From Terriglobia bacterium (GTDB lineage: Bacteria > Acidobacteriota > Terriglobia > Terriglobales > Acidobacteriaceae), in the NCBI GenBank assembly GCA_020073665.1, contig JAIQEU010000002.1:1-64000 (forward strand): DNA of 64,000 nucleotides, read 5' to 3'. Of this stretch, positions 44,644 through 54,814 are shown one piece after another. Position 1 is the first letter of the stretch; the number at the start of each line of letters is the position of its first letter. The translations under genes and the position numbers were made by a program. Below the pieces are notes generated by a model. It saw only the letters and a list, made by a program, of their open reading frames with translations, was not told the DNA's origin and did no database searches.

Positions 44644-47600
44644 TTAGAAGTCGAAGCGCAACGCCAGCTGCGTGGTACGGTGACCACCATCAGCTCCCGC
44701 CGTGCTCCAGGTTGTTCTCGACTTACCGAAGTCCGCGCTTGCCAAGTTAGAACTTCCACCGATCCCAGCGGTCGGATTTATGAAGTTCGGGTGGTTGAAA
44801 AGGTTAAAGAAATTAGCCTGGAAGGTGATCCCAGCACGTTCCGTAAGTTTGAACGTCTTGGTCAAGTTCATGTCGACATCAGCCGAACCTGGCCCGAAGA
44901 GGGTATTGCGGCCGATAGATGGGTTACACCACAGACCACCATTGACCGAGGCGGGACAAGTAAAGCTTCCCCACTGATTGCGATCAACTAATCCGTCTGC
45001 GGGACTGCCATGCAGGAACGTGCTCGCGAGGGGGGCGAGCGGAATAATGCGATCCGTCCGGTACCCGTCCTTGTTCAAGTCCGTTCCCTGAGAGTTAAAG
45101 GGTGTCCAAGGATGTCCCGAGGCCACCGCAATAATGGAGTTGATGCCCCAGCCACCGATCCAACGATTCTGCTTCAGGAAGGGCAGATCGTAGCTGAGTG
45201 TGGCAACGAAGCGCTGGCGGGTGTCGAAATCCGCCGGGCCGTAATCCACCTTGGGGTTCATATTGTCTGTGGGACGCAGACCGGCGCCGTTGTTGAAGAG
45301 ATCGCTGGCGTCGTCCAAGGTCTTAGAGTAGGTGTAGTTGACGTTGAAGCTCAACCCCGCAGCGTAGTTCTTCCTGACAGTCAACTGCAATGCATGGTAG
45401 TTCGATGCAAAGCCGTTACTGCGGAAGTTGTCAGCTCCAATGTTGGGGTTGGGCCGGCATGAAACATCCGAAGTGGGATCACCAGGAATGCAGGGCGGAT
45501 TGCCGAATGCTCTGCGCCCATCGAAGGTGTTGATGTCCCGGAGCCCGAGTAGCTTGTGGCCGAAGGTGCCTACATATTCTGGCTCAAAGACGTAACCTTT
45601 GGCGAACTCCCATTGCACACCAAAATGCGCCTGCTCGTAATACGGAGTGACGACATTTTGATCCATGTGACGTGGGTTTGGCAGTGGCGTAAACGCCGGG
45701 TTGTTGTATTGCGCGACCGACGTGAACGGGTAGGTCACGAGACCCGGCGTCGACAGCGGACCAGCCGTTGCGCCGTTGCGGAGCAGCCCGATCTGATTGT
45801 CGGAAAAGAACGGTGGGTTGAAGCGGATGTTTTCGAAAACGTTGTTGTAGATGCGGTCGTTCATTATTCCTGCTCCGGCTCGCACTACAAATTTCTGGGT
45901 ACCGAAAACATCCCAAGCGAATCCAACACGAGGTGAGAAGTTGTTGGTGTCCTTGTTCCAGATTTCGGCATTCCTGACTTGGAATGTCGCAGTCGCCACT
46001 CCCGCATAAAACGGGTTGTTGGTGGGGAAGAAAGCGTTCGAACTGGCAGTCGGGATTGGGGTCACTGGCACGCCGAAATACAGGTTCGAATCGATTCCCG
46101 GTTTGAAGTTGTGCGGCGGGCCAAAATATTCCCATCGCAGGCCGAGGTTTACCGTCAAGCGGTTGCTGATGCGCCAGTCATCCTGAGCAAATGCATCGAA
46201 CTCATTGGCCCGGTAACCGCGGTAGAAATCAGGAGTCTGGTTGGTGGTTGGGTTAACCGCGGCCGAAACGTAGTATGCGCCGCCGTAGTATGCACCGCCG
46301 GTCAGTTGACGATCGACTTCGTCGCTGAAAGCCAAGTCGGTTAGAGTGTCCTCAATACCCCACGGAGAGATGGTTTGGAACTGGTCATTGTGGAAGCTCG
46401 AGCCATTGCGCGTCCGGCGATACTCGCCGCCGAACTTGAAGCTGTGCTTGCCATGAACCAGCGACATCGTGTCGAGGTATTGGAACTGGTTGTCGGTGAA
46501 GAACTGCGGGGTGCCGGTTGCCAGGCCCAGGTCAACCGAAAGGCCGTCCGCAGTGTAGTAGGCTGGGGTTCCGAATGTCCCCGCAGGGGCCGGGAAGTTA
46601 AGCGTGTGCCGCAGGTAACTTGCCTTGAACGTATTCAGTAAGGTTGGTGTGAACGTATGGTTCCAGGTCAGACCTAGATTCTGTCCACGGCCGTCCTGAA
46701 TGTACTCCGGCCCGATCAGATTGTCGCCGCCGATGTACTTATCCATGTAGGTAGCATCCTGGAATAGGTACACAGCAGAGAGGGTGTCTTTGTCGCTGAA
46801 GCGATGGTCGAACTTTGCACTCCAGCGTGCCTCGTTCTGCGACGTGGGGTCGTTTGCGGTGACGCTGCCATACACCGGCACCGGGTAGACGAGACCCAAT
46901 GCCACGTTGGTCGGAGCGCTGGGCCCAGTCCAAATACCCTTGGCGAAGTTGCTGAAATTCGATGTTGCCAACGGATAGTTAAGCGCGGGGTTGGAATGTA
47001 GCGCGCTAAAGATTGGCCCAATCGTGCTGGACAACGGGAATGCGCCCGGACACGCCGCGCCTTGTGCAACGACGCAGACACCGTAGGTTGACCCGGCGGG
47101 CAGCGGGCTGCCGGGCGCATAGGCACCTGTGCCTTCCTGGTATTGTTCGAATTGGCCGCTCTGTACAAAGTCCAGGAACTGCTGAGTGGTGGCTGTGCCG
47201 GTCAAAGGATAAGACTGGCGCACGCGATGGATTTCAGCGGTGCCGTAAAAAAACGTCTTGTCTTTTACGATCGGGCCGCCGATGGATCCGCCGAACTGGT
47301 TGCGTACAAGGTGATCCTGGATGCCGCCGCGATTGGAGAAAAAGTCGTTCGCGGTCAACGCCTGGATGCGGTTGTACTCGAAAGCGGAACCGTGCCAATT
47401 ATTGGTGCCGCTCTTCAGCACGGTGTCGGTGATGAAACCGCCGCCTTTGCCGTACTCGGCAGAGTAGCTGTTGGTGATGACGCGATATTCTTGAATGGCG
47501 TCAGGCGAAATCGAAGTCGCGGCTCCACCTTTGTCGTAGAACGAGATCTGGCCGCGTCCTGCCTGGCCTTGCTCGTTGTTGTCGGTGCCGTCCACCAGGT

Positions 47601-48177
47601 AGCTGCCGGCGCCACCGCGGGTGCCGTTTACTTCAGCGCCGCGGTTGTTGTTGCTGCCGTCCTGCGGAACTGCGCCCGCCACCAGTTCGATGAACGAGTT
47701 CTGGTTGCGCACCTGCAACGGCATCTGCGCCCAGATTCGCCGGTCAATCAGTTGCGAGACGGAGGATTCCGTTGTCTGCACGGTTTCCACGCCGGCTTCG
47801 ACCGTCACCTGCTCGCTGGTCGCGCCCAGTTCCAGTTTCACATCTTGCGTCACGGTAGTGCCGACGCTGATGACGATGTTGGCCACCTTGGCGCTCTTGA
47901 ACCCTTTGGGTGCCACTTCCAAGGTGTAGGTGCCGACGATCGGTAATGACGAGAACCGGTAAATTCCGGCCGGGGTTGTCACCGTGGTGCGCTTGTCGCC
48001 GGTCGCTGTGTTGGTCAGCGTAACTCCGGCGTTTGCAACCACAGCGCCTGAAGGATCTGAGACCAGACCCGTCAGTTCGCCAGTCCCCGCCTGCGCCCAT
48101 ACCATGCTGGTCAACAGCCCCAACACGCCGAGCACGAGCAGGAACCGAGTCAAGCTGCTGCGAAATGCATATTCCAT
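44644..48177 (-). CDS. Second Oar-like TonB-dependent outer-membrane receptor
   Basis: The 1177-residue protein has a signal peptide (LTRFLLVLGVLGLLTSMVWA), a carboxypeptidase-regulatory-like domain at about 32-115 (LTGLVSDPSGAVVANAGVTL, GIYRFSSLPIVGTYTLEV) and a plug domain with LVDGTDNNEQGQ. A long barrel ends in TTQLALRFDF with a C-terminal Phe. It has the same architecture as the receptor at 21713-25540 but differs clearly in sequence, so the two probably take up different substrates. It converges with the ABC exporter operon and shares a hairpin with its 3' end. No SusD-like or TonB-system gene is nearby. Confidence 0.93.
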   Translation of the reverse strand: MEYAFRSSLTRFLLVLGVLGLLTSMVWAQAGTGELTGLVSDPSGAVVANAGVTLTNTATGDKRTTVTTPAGIYRFSSLPIVGTYTLEVAPKGFKSAKVANIVISVGTTVTQDVKLELGATSEQVTVEAGVETVQTTESSVSQLIDRRIWAQMPLQVRNQNSFIELVAGAVPQDGSNNNRGAEVNGTRGGAGSYLVDGTDNNEQGQAGRGQISFYDKGGAATSISPDAIQEYRVITNSYSAEYGKGGGFITDTVLKSGTNNWHGSAFEYNRIQALTANDFFSNRGGIQDHLVRNQFGGSIGGPIVKDKTFFYGTAEIHRVRQSYPLTGTATTQQFLDFVQSGQFEQYQEGTGAYAPGSPLPAGSTYGVCVVAQGAACPGAFPLSSTIGPIFSALHSNPALNYPLATSNFSNFAKGIWTGPSAPTNVALGLVYPVPVYGSVTANDPTSQNEARWSAKFDHRFSDKDTLSAVYLFQDATYMDKYIGGDNLIGPEYIQDGRGQNLGLTWNHTFTPTLLNTFKASYLRHTLNFPAPAGTFGTPAYYTADGLSVDLGLATGTPQFFTDNQFQYLDTMSLVHGKHSFKFGGEYRRTRNGSSFHNDQFQTISPWGIEDTLTDLAFSDEVDRQLTGGAYYGGAYYVSAAVNPTTNQTPDFYRGYRANEFDAFAQDDWRISNRLTVNLGLRWEYFGPPHNFKPGIDSNLYFGVPVTPIPTASSNAFFPTNNPFYAGVATATFQVRNAEIWNKDTNNFSPRVGFAWDVFGTQKFVVRAGAGIMNDRIYNNVFENIRFNPPFFSDNQIGLLRNGATAGPLSTPGLVTYPFTSVAQYNNPAFTPLPNPRHMDQNVVTPYYEQAHFGVQWEFAKGYVFEPEYVGTFGHKLLGLRDINTFDGRRAFGNPPCIPGDPTSDVSCRPNPNIGADNFRSNGFASNYHALQLTVRKNYAAGLSFNVNYTYSKTLDDASDLFNNGAGLRPTDNMNPKVDYGPADFDTRQRFVATLSYDLPFLKQNRWIGGWGINSIIAVASGHPWTPFNSQGTDLNKDGYRTDRIIPLAPLASTFLHGSPADGLVDRNQWGSFTCPASVNGGLWCNPSIGRNTLFGPGSADVDMNLTKTFKLTERAGITFQANFFNLFNHPNFINPTAGIGGSSNLASADFGKSRTTWSTAGADGGHRTTQLALRFDF

Positions 48178-48878
48178 CGACTGTCTCCTGAGTAATTGAA
48201 AAAATTGTTAGCGAGCGTTTTTGACGCGTGAAGCCCAAGCTCCATCCTCTGCAGCAGCCGCGCTACAGAAGACAACAACAGAGTCATGACTGATGCTGTC
48301 TTGTGTGAGAGTTTGTTTCTCGACGGCTCCAGTTCCCACCTGCTGTTGCTGGTCGAAACTGTCACACGGGTCCACAAGACAGAACCTGTAGGGGCAATCA
48401 GAAAGCCGTTCTGATCGCTGCCGCTCCCAGTGGGTCAAATTGCCGAATAGCTGACGTGCGCCCTCCCGTCCCGGTGGGACGAAACTACAATTCCGAGTGA
48501 TGGAATCCATGACCATGCGGGAGAGTTGGAGAAGGTGAGATATGAGTTGTCGTAGACGGGTACGGCCTGACTTTACCGAATTCCGTAAGCGGGTCGGCAC
48601 ACATCACAAACGTGTGCTGTTTTCATCCGAGCCAAGGCCGCCGGTTGCGCAGTGGCCACGATCGCGCAGCCAGAGCCGCGGGCCGCTTTTCCGCCAGTTC
48701 AACAAAAACGCTGTCAACACTTGTTGGGTGATCACATCCGTCTGTGTGCTCACACGCGTTTTGTGGACAGTCGTCCCATGGCTGGATGCGCTCCGCCAAT
48801 TCTGGGTTAACAATCACTTCCACAATCAGGCCCGCGACCGGGGTTGTTGCAAGACTCGTTGCAGCGTGGAGGAAAATC
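48178..48878 (+). other. 701-base region without a supported gene
   Basis: Several short open frames exist on both strands, but none has a ribosome binding site combined with recognisable protein features, and all overlap each other. The left part must contain the promoter of the minus-strand receptor. The right part leads into the gene at 48879. No tRNA, strong stem or repeat array is evident. Confidence 0.5.
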
Positions 48879-49388
48879 TTGATACAGCATGTAAAAGCAA
48901 CCGATAGCCCAGCGCATGTCCACGAAATCGTTAGGCTCGCCGAGCAGGAATTGAAGGGATTGGAAAGCGAACGCGCTCAGATCATGAAGCGCATTGGGGC
49001 AGTACGGAAGGCGATCATTGGTCTCGCCGATCTTTTTGGAGCTGACTTGGTCAGCGAAGAAGCTCTGGGACTCGCCAATCCGAAAAAGCGAGCGGGGCGC
49101 GGCGCCGGAATTACGAAGGGTTGCCGCCTGGTGCTGATGAAAGCGGAAAAGCCGATGTCCGCGCGCGAAGTTTGCCGTATGCTACAGATCGAGTATCCCG
49201 ATTGCATCGCCAATCACCGCGACCCGGTGGCGTCAGTCACCACCGTGCTCAGCCGCCTGGTGCGTTACGGCGAAGCGACGGTGCTCGCGGTGGAGCGGGG
49301 GCGGCGCCGCTGGAAGTGGGCGGTAAATACCGAGGCGCCTTACGAATCCGCAATGCCGGCCGGCACATCGAGTTTCAAGAACCAGTAA
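48879..49388 (+). CDS. Coiled-coil and winged-helix-like protein of unknown function
   Basis: From a TTG at 48879, which follows GGAGGA at about five bases, 169 residues are encoded. The first 50 form a charged helix likely to be a coiled coil (VRLAEQELKGLESERAQIMKR). A loop with KKRAGRGAGITKG follows. The remainder resembles a winged helix: VLMKAEKPMSAREVCRMLQ, then VTTVLSRLVRYGEATVLAVE and a basic RGRRRWKWAV. A DNA-binding role is plausible, since the fold resembles helix-turn-helix modules of plasmid and phage regulators. I do not recognise a named family. Earlier in-frame ATG codons extend the frame upstream but add no sensible sequence. Confidence 0.65.
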   Translation: MIQHVKATDSPAHVHEIVRLAEQELKGLESERAQIMKRIGAVRKAIIGLADLFGADLVSEEALGLANPKKRAGRGAGITKGCRLVLMKAEKPMSAREVCRMLQIEYPDCIANHRDPVASVTTVLSRLVRYGEATVLAVERGRRRWKWAVNTEAPYESAMPAGTSSFKNQ

Positions 49389-49424
49389 CGACGCAGCGGA
49401 ACCAGCGCGTGTGCTGGTATGCGG

Positions 49425-51716
49425 TTATTTCTTCTGCGCGGCCAACCTCTCCAATTCATCGGCTGCCGTGCCGATGCTCTGCGCTGCGGCTTCGAGTATC
49501 TTCCCCACAGCTGGCACCTGGGCCTCCGCTTCTTTCCATTTCTTTTGATCCATGTACTCGCGCACGGCGGCGATGGGCTTGGCGCCGTATCCGGTATACG
49601 CGCCAGGCGCGTAGACCTGGTGCTTGAACCAGGGGCGCTCGGGCAATCCTGTCTGGTTCAGGAATGTCCTCTGGACCTGTATGAGGTCGGCGTTCAAAGC
49701 GGCAAGCGCGGGCTGGGAGAAGCTGTTTGGTGCGTCCTGCCACTTGGCTTGCGCTGCCGCATAACGCTGCGCGCTCCGCTGCATGGACTCCACCGCATTC
49801 TTGAGCGGAGCGAAATTCATGTATGGCGGCACCACCTCGTGAGGCGGGGGAACATAGGTCTTGTGCGGATCCGCCGTGGCGGTGAAGACCCCTTCGTCCA
49901 GTTGCAGGTTGCGCTCGGTGATTTCGTCCTGCTTGTCCTTAAGCAGCTTCTCCAGGTCCTTTACGTACTTCGCAATCGTGTCGGCGGCCTCGGTGTAGTC
50001 GAAAGGAAGCAGGTCAGCATCGGCGAGGCGCATAACGGACGTGCCACCGGTTTGGGCCAAGGCGCGTCCGTAGGAGAAATCGGTGTCCACGAAGTGGGTG
50101 TACCAGTAAAAGTCGTCGTAGATGGAGTGGTACTGGTCGGCATCGTCTTCGCCTCCGAAGCCGAGGTTCAAGGCGGATATACCGGCATGATCCAGAAATG
50201 GCGCGTAGTCGGAACCGTCACCCAGCGCTCCGATGCGCAGGTTGGCCCGCTTCCGCACTTCCTCGCGTTCTTCCGGAGTGGACGCGTGCGCAATACGAGA
50301 AAGACGAGCCCGCTGCCAGACCGACATGTCCTTCTCCGGATCGCGAATGTCGCGAGCCACATCGTTGATGAATTTCTCCAGGTCATGCGAACCCGAAGTC
50401 CGCAGGTATCCCCGCCCGTTGCTGTCGGAGTTGATGTAGGCGACCGCGTGTTTCTGCAGATTGTCCAGATGGGTCTCGACCCACTCGGTCGAGCCCAGCA
50501 GCCCGGGTTCCTCTCCGTCCCAGGCACAATAAATGATGGTCCGCTTGGGGTTCCAACCCTGCTTGTGCAACTCGCCCAGCACGCGCGCTTCTTCCAGCAC
50601 CGCCGCCATGCCGGAAAGCGGATCGTCGGCACCATTCACCCAGGCATCGTGATGGTTTCCGCGGATCACCCACTGCTCGCTCGCGTCGGAGCCGTGCAGG
50701 GTCGCAATCACATCATTCACCGGCTTCAGATCCCAGTTCGAAGCGACTTTGAGATGTACCTTGGCCGGTCCCGGGCCCACGTGATACGTGATGGGCAACG
50801 CCCCACGCCAGTTTTCCGGCGCCACCGGTCCCTTGAGCGCCGAAAGCAGCGGCAGGGCGTCGGCGTAGGAAATGGGAAGCACCGGAATCTTGGTGATGGT
50901 TTTTGCGTCCGCGATGGAAAGCCGCTTGGCGTCGGCCGTTGCTCCCACTCCCGGCGTAAGCGGGTCGCCAGGATAGTCCGTATCCATCACGCTGCCGCGT
51001 TGTACGCCATCTTTAGGCCGCCACCCGCCGGCGGGGTAGTCATCCCCGTTGAAGAAACCGTCGTCCTGCGGATCGGAATAGATGATGCAGCCGATGGCTC
51101 CCCGTTCTGCTGCGACCTTGGGTTTCGTGCCGCGCCACATCTCTCCGTAGCGCGCGATGACGATCGCTCCTTTGACCGAAATTCCCAGCCGATCCAGTCG
51201 CTCATAATCTTCGCGATCGCCGTAATTCACGTAAACCAGCGGAGCGGTTACGTCGCCATCGACCGAATAGGCGTTATAGGTAGGCAACTGCTCGGACACT
51301 TGGTCGGATGTCGGATCGACTGGGAGCGTGGGTTCCTGCAATTTCGCGCGGTAATGGGTTGGCTCCAGCAATTCCACGATGCGTTCTTTCGGGGTGGGAA
51401 AGAGTACCTGAAAGGTTTCGATATGCGCATCGAATCCCCATTCTTTGAATTTGGCCAGCATCCATTCGGCATTGTCTTTGTCGTACGCTGAGCCTACGTG
51501 ATGCGGTCGTGCGCTCAGATGGCGCATGCTCTCCCGCAGATTATCGCGAACGATGCCATCCTGGAATTTCTTCTCCCAGTCGCGCTGCAGGTTGGAGGAC
51601 TGCGCCGTAAAGCCCGCGAGACGCGCGGGTGCCGCCGTTGCTGGTGCCGATTGAGCCTGATTGAACTGGACGCCGGCGGTAAGAAGAAAAAAGAGAGCTA
51701 CGCGGAGTGACTTCAA
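49425..51716 (-). CDS. Exported M28-family peptidase, glutamate carboxypeptidase II type
   Basis: The 763-residue product has a signal peptide, a PA domain at about 150-300 (GAIVIARYGEMWRGTKPKVA, GAIGCIIYSDPQDDGF), the zinc peptidase domain and a C-terminal dimerisation domain, as in human glutamate carboxypeptidase II. Zinc ligands and the catalytic Glu are seen in GNHHDAW (His), NGADDPLSG (Asp), DGEEPGLLGS (Glu-Glu), INSDSNG (Asp) and YHSIYDD (His). It should release C-terminal residues, often glutamate or aspartate, from peptides in the periplasm. TTG at 51714-51716 is chosen as start because AAGGAGGG lies four bases upstream and the signal peptide MKSLRVALFFLLTAG begins there. An ATG at 51749 would add 11 residues. 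Confidence 0.92.
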   Translation of the reverse strand: MKSLRVALFFLLTAGVQFNQAQSAPATAAPARLAGFTAQSSNLQRDWEKKFQDGIVRDNLRESMRHLSARPHHVGSAYDKDNAEWMLAKFKEWGFDAHIETFQVLFPTPKERIVELLEPTHYRAKLQEPTLPVDPTSDQVSEQLPTYNAYSVDGDVTAPLVYVNYGDREDYERLDRLGISVKGAIVIARYGEMWRGTKPKVAAERGAIGCIIYSDPQDDGFFNGDDYPAGGWRPKDGVQRGSVMDTDYPGDPLTPGVGATADAKRLSIADAKTITKIPVLPISYADALPLLSALKGPVAPENWRGALPITYHVGPGPAKVHLKVASNWDLKPVNDVIATLHGSDASEQWVIRGNHHDAWVNGADDPLSGMAAVLEEARVLGELHKQGWNPKRTIIYCAWDGEEPGLLGSTEWVETHLDNLQKHAVAYINSDSNGRGYLRTSGSHDLEKFINDVARDIRDPEKDMSVWQRARLSRIAHASTPEEREEVRKRANLRIGALGDGSDYAPFLDHAGISALNLGFGGEDDADQYHSIYDDFYWYTHFVDTDFSYGRALAQTGGTSVMRLADADLLPFDYTEAADTIAKYVKDLEKLLKDKQDEITERNLQLDEGVFTATADPHKTYVPPPHEVVPPYMNFAPLKNAVESMQRSAQRYAAAQAKWQDAPNSFSQPALAALNADLIQVQRTFLNQTGLPERPWFKHQVYAPGAYTGYGAKPIAAVREYMDQKKWKEAEAQVPAVGKILEAAAQSIGTAADELERLAAQKK

Positions 51717-52307
51717 GGAACCCTCCTTGGGAATGCGCTGAACTGCCATGCCTTCTGGTGAGTTACAGCAAGGATTATAGCTGCCTGGAGCGTGCCTGTA
51801 GCGCTGGCGAGCAAGTTGCCGATTCTCGAATGAGATCCGACGGCTGGAAGGCCCGGCGCTCCAACGTCAAGACGCGACCTTGCCGGTGGGCTTCAGCCAG
51901 CGCTTTTATCAGAAGCTGTCAGAGCAAGCGACAGCTCGGCACTGGGTAATCCCGCCAGTCCTCCGCGCGCCCGAATCGTCTGGCGGCCTGCTGTTCGATG
52001 CCGACCTCGCTACAAAGTTACACAGGTCTTTTCTTTCTCTCTTCCGAATCTCCGGTGGTTTGCCACGCCCTTGAACCGCTGTGTTCGGCTCCCCCCACGG
52101 GATGGCGGGCAGCCAGTTTTGCGTGGTAAGCTGTCGCCCAACGGAAATCGAGCTGTGGGGCACGTGAACCCGTATCCGGCCTGACCGGGATTTCACGCAC
52201 CACAGACAGGCGGCAATTTGCTGTATTTGTTAGTTGTGGTGCCCTGCCGTTCGTCTTCACATCACGCATCTGTCTGGGGTCTATAAGCTCACGAAAGGTG
52301 GTCTATC
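51717..52307 (+). other. Intergenic region between divergent peptidase and kelch genes
   Basis: About 590 bases separate two genes transcribed away from each other. Open frames on both strands are short, overlap one another, and lack ribosome binding sites and motifs. The region should hold two promoters, but no clear -35/-10 pair was found by eye. Confidence 0.45.
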
Positions 52308-53744
52308 TTGCCAAAGAGACTAGTTGTCATAGCCATGCTCCTGCTCGCTTTCTGCTCCGCGTCGCTGGCTCAGACTTTGCAGCGACTGGTGAACCAACCG
52401 CCCGACGGCGCTGGCATCGGGTTCCTGTTGACCGATGGTACGGTCATGTTCCAGGGCAACCAGGAGTCTGATTGGTATAAGCTCACGCCCGACAATACCG
52501 GAAGCTACGTTAAGGGAACCTGGACGCGGCTGGCGGACTTGCCTGCCGGATACATCCCCGATGCCTTCGCTTCGGCTGTGCTCGCCGACGGCCGGGTAGT
52601 GATCGTAGGTGGCGAATACAACAACGGCGCGTTTGTGCTCACCAACATGGGCGCAATTTACGATCCCAAGGCGAATACCTGGACCTCGCTGGCGCCCCCC
52701 AGCTTCTGGCCCTTTATCGGAGATTCGCCGTCCGCGGTGTTGCCGAATGGCAAATTTCTAGTGGGCAACAAACTGGTGAAGCAGACCGCCATCTTGGATC
52801 CCAAGACTCTTACTTGGACCAAGGTCAGTTCCGCCGGAAAGAGCGATTTCAACGCGGAGGAGGGATGGACCTTGATGCCCGACGGCACCATCCTGACCTA
52901 CGATGTGAAAAACGCCCCCAACGCAGAGAAATACATCCCTTCGATGAGGAAATGGGTGAACGCAGGCAACACCATCGTTGACCTGCATTCACCTTCGCCC
53001 TTTGGGTGCCTCATGTACGGGCATGGCCAGTGCTACTTTCCCCCGGGAGAGGTAGGCCCTGCCATTCTTCGTCCCGATGGAACCGTTTTTGCCACTGGTT
53101 CCACCCCAATGGGGGGTACCTCGGGACATACCGCGATCTATACGCCGGGGCCGAATCCCACCGATCCCGGCAGTTGGGCCGTCGGACCTGACTTTCCCAC
53201 GGGAGACGAAGCCGGCGATTCGTTCGCGGCGTTGTTGCCCAACGGTAACGCACTGGTCTTGGGTGTATCCGGGCACCTGTACGAATTCGATGGGACGAAC
53301 CTGACTCGCGGACCCGTGGCCCCGGGCAGCTTGATGGTATTGCCGACCGGGGAAGTGATCGTTGGTGGCTCCGAGCTCTACACCTCCACCGGGACTTATT
53401 CACCCGCGTGGGCCCCAACCATCACCAAGTTTCCAGCCACGGTTACCCGCGGTTCCACTTTCAAGATCTCCGGTACTCAGTTCAATGGCTTGTCGCAGGC
53501 AGCGTCGTTCGGCGACGAGTTTGAAACCGCGACCAACTACCCGCTAGTGCGCATCACTAACCAAAGCACCGGTCACGTCTTTTACGCCAAGACCCACGAC
53601 CACAGCACCATGGCGGTGGCCACCGGCAGCGCCATCGTTTCCACTAACTTTGATGTTCCGGCGGGAGCGGAGACCGGAGCCAGTTCGCTCGAGGTCGTAG
53701 CCAACGGCATTCCTTCCGCCGCTGTCAGCATCACGGTAAACTAG
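52308..53744 (+). CDS. Exported kelch-type beta-propeller protein
   Basis: The 478-residue protein starts at a TTG preceded by AAAGGTGG and has a signal peptide (LVVIAMLLLAFCSASLA). At least five kelch-like blades are visible, each with a Gly-Gly or Gly-x-x segment and aromatic residues: LADGRVVIVGGEYNNG, AIYDPKANTWTSL, AILRPDGTVFATGST, AALLPNGNALVLG and MVLPTGEVIVGGSELY. The last 110 residues form an IPT/TIG-like beta-sandwich (APTITKFPATVTRGSTFKIS). The domain order resembles galactose-oxidase-like proteins, but no copper-ligand set or Tyr-Cys pair is evident, so enzymatic activity is not claimed. It is a stand-alone gene. Confidence 0.83.
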   Translation: MPKRLVVIAMLLLAFCSASLAQTLQRLVNQPPDGAGIGFLLTDGTVMFQGNQESDWYKLTPDNTGSYVKGTWTRLADLPAGYIPDAFASAVLADGRVVIVGGEYNNGAFVLTNMGAIYDPKANTWTSLAPPSFWPFIGDSPSAVLPNGKFLVGNKLVKQTAILDPKTLTWTKVSSAGKSDFNAEEGWTLMPDGTILTYDVKNAPNAEKYIPSMRKWVNAGNTIVDLHSPSPFGCLMYGHGQCYFPPGEVGPAILRPDGTVFATGSTPMGGTSGHTAIYTPGPNPTDPGSWAVGPDFPTGDEAGDSFAALLPNGNALVLGVSGHLYEFDGTNLTRGPVAPGSLMVLPTGEVIVGGSELYTSTGTYSPAWAPTITKFPATVTRGSTFKISGTQFNGLSQAASFGDEFETATNYPLVRITNQSTGHVFYAKTHDHSTMAVATGSAIVSTNFDVPAGAETGASSLEVVANGIPSAAVSITVN

Positions 53745-53958
53745 CGCCCCTAGCTCTTCATGAGCTCATCTCGCCGCGCCCATTGCGTTAGCCCGCGACG
53801 GGCGCGGTCCCTTTCTGGGCGCTTCCCGGGCGGTCCTGATCCCTTCCTCCTCGCTGCCTCTTTCTTGGTGCAGATCGCATTTGTCAAAGTTTTGTCAAAT
53901 CGAGGGAGGGCCCGGTTTCTCGCTGCAGCCCCGTCTTATACTTCGTCTCGTGGCAGAG

Positions 53959-54621
53959 ATGACGATGAACCTGCTGGTCGTCAAAAGCCGGACCCGAAAT
54001 CGCGCGGCTCGCGAGCAAGCGCTAGTCACCGCGGCCAGCCAGCTTTTTGCCTCGCTCGGTTTCGAAGCTACGACCACTCGTGAGATCGCAGCCCGGGCGG
54101 CGTGTGCGGAGGGGTTAATCCATCGCTACTTCGGGGGCAAGGCAGGCCTGCTGCTCGCCATTGTTCAGTCTCGCGTTTCCCACGAAGTCATGGCCTTGAA
54201 CCAGCGCGTGTGGCCGGCCGCGACTCTGGAAGAAGAGATTCAGCAACTGGTGGAGTGGGAGATCGATCGTATGTGGGATGACCGGGAATTTCTCTCAGTG
54301 ATCATCCCGCGGGCGCTCCTCGATCCCTCCCTAGGCGACGTGATTCACCGCACCTGCGTCATCCAGCGCACCAAGGCCATTGCGGAGCGGCTCCAAGGCT
54401 TTGCTGAGTGTAGCGCCCTGCCAAAAGCCGAACTGGACGCGCTAGCTCATTTCGTGGCCGTCACTGGCTTCATGTTCGGGTTTATCCGCCCGGTCGTGGT
54501 TCGTCAAGATCGAAACCAGGCCCGGGAAATGGCAGTCAACCTGGCAAAGATGATGGGCCGGAACCTCTGTTCTGTACCGGCGTCGCAACCCACCTACTCC
54601 CCGCAAGCCTCGGTTCGCTAG
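53959..54621 (+). CDS. TetR/AcrR-family transcriptional regulator
   Basis: The 220-residue protein has the TetR helix-turn-helix at about 15-65 (REQALVTAASQLFASLGFEA, IAARAACAEGLIHRYFGGKA) and a helical C-terminal domain. The start at 53959 places about 12 residues before the first helix, as usual; the open frame extends 26 codons further upstream but without sensible sequence. Neighbouring genes are on the same strand but separated by 190-215 bases, so its targets are not obvious. Confidence 0.85.
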   Translation: MTMNLLVVKSRTRNRAAREQALVTAASQLFASLGFEATTTREIAARAACAEGLIHRYFGGKAGLLLAIVQSRVSHEVMALNQRVWPAATLEEEIQQLVEWEIDRMWDDREFLSVIIPRALLDPSLGDVIHRTCVIQRTKAIAERLQGFAECSALPKAELDALAHFVAVTGFMFGFIRPVVVRQDRNQAREMAVNLAKMMGRNLCSVPASQPTYSPQASVR

Positions 54622-54814
54622 GCCAACCGGCCGTAAGTTCAGTACTTCCGACACGAAGCCCAAAGTTTTCCCAAATTGAGTTATCCACAGCCGCGCTGTT
54701 CCAACTGGTGACAGCCGGCACAAACAGGCCGCCCTAGACGCGCTAACTTGAGGGTTTCGGCTGAACTCAGGTGCAGCGATTGCACGCGCCGGGCTACAGC
54801 CGCGGAGTTGCGCC

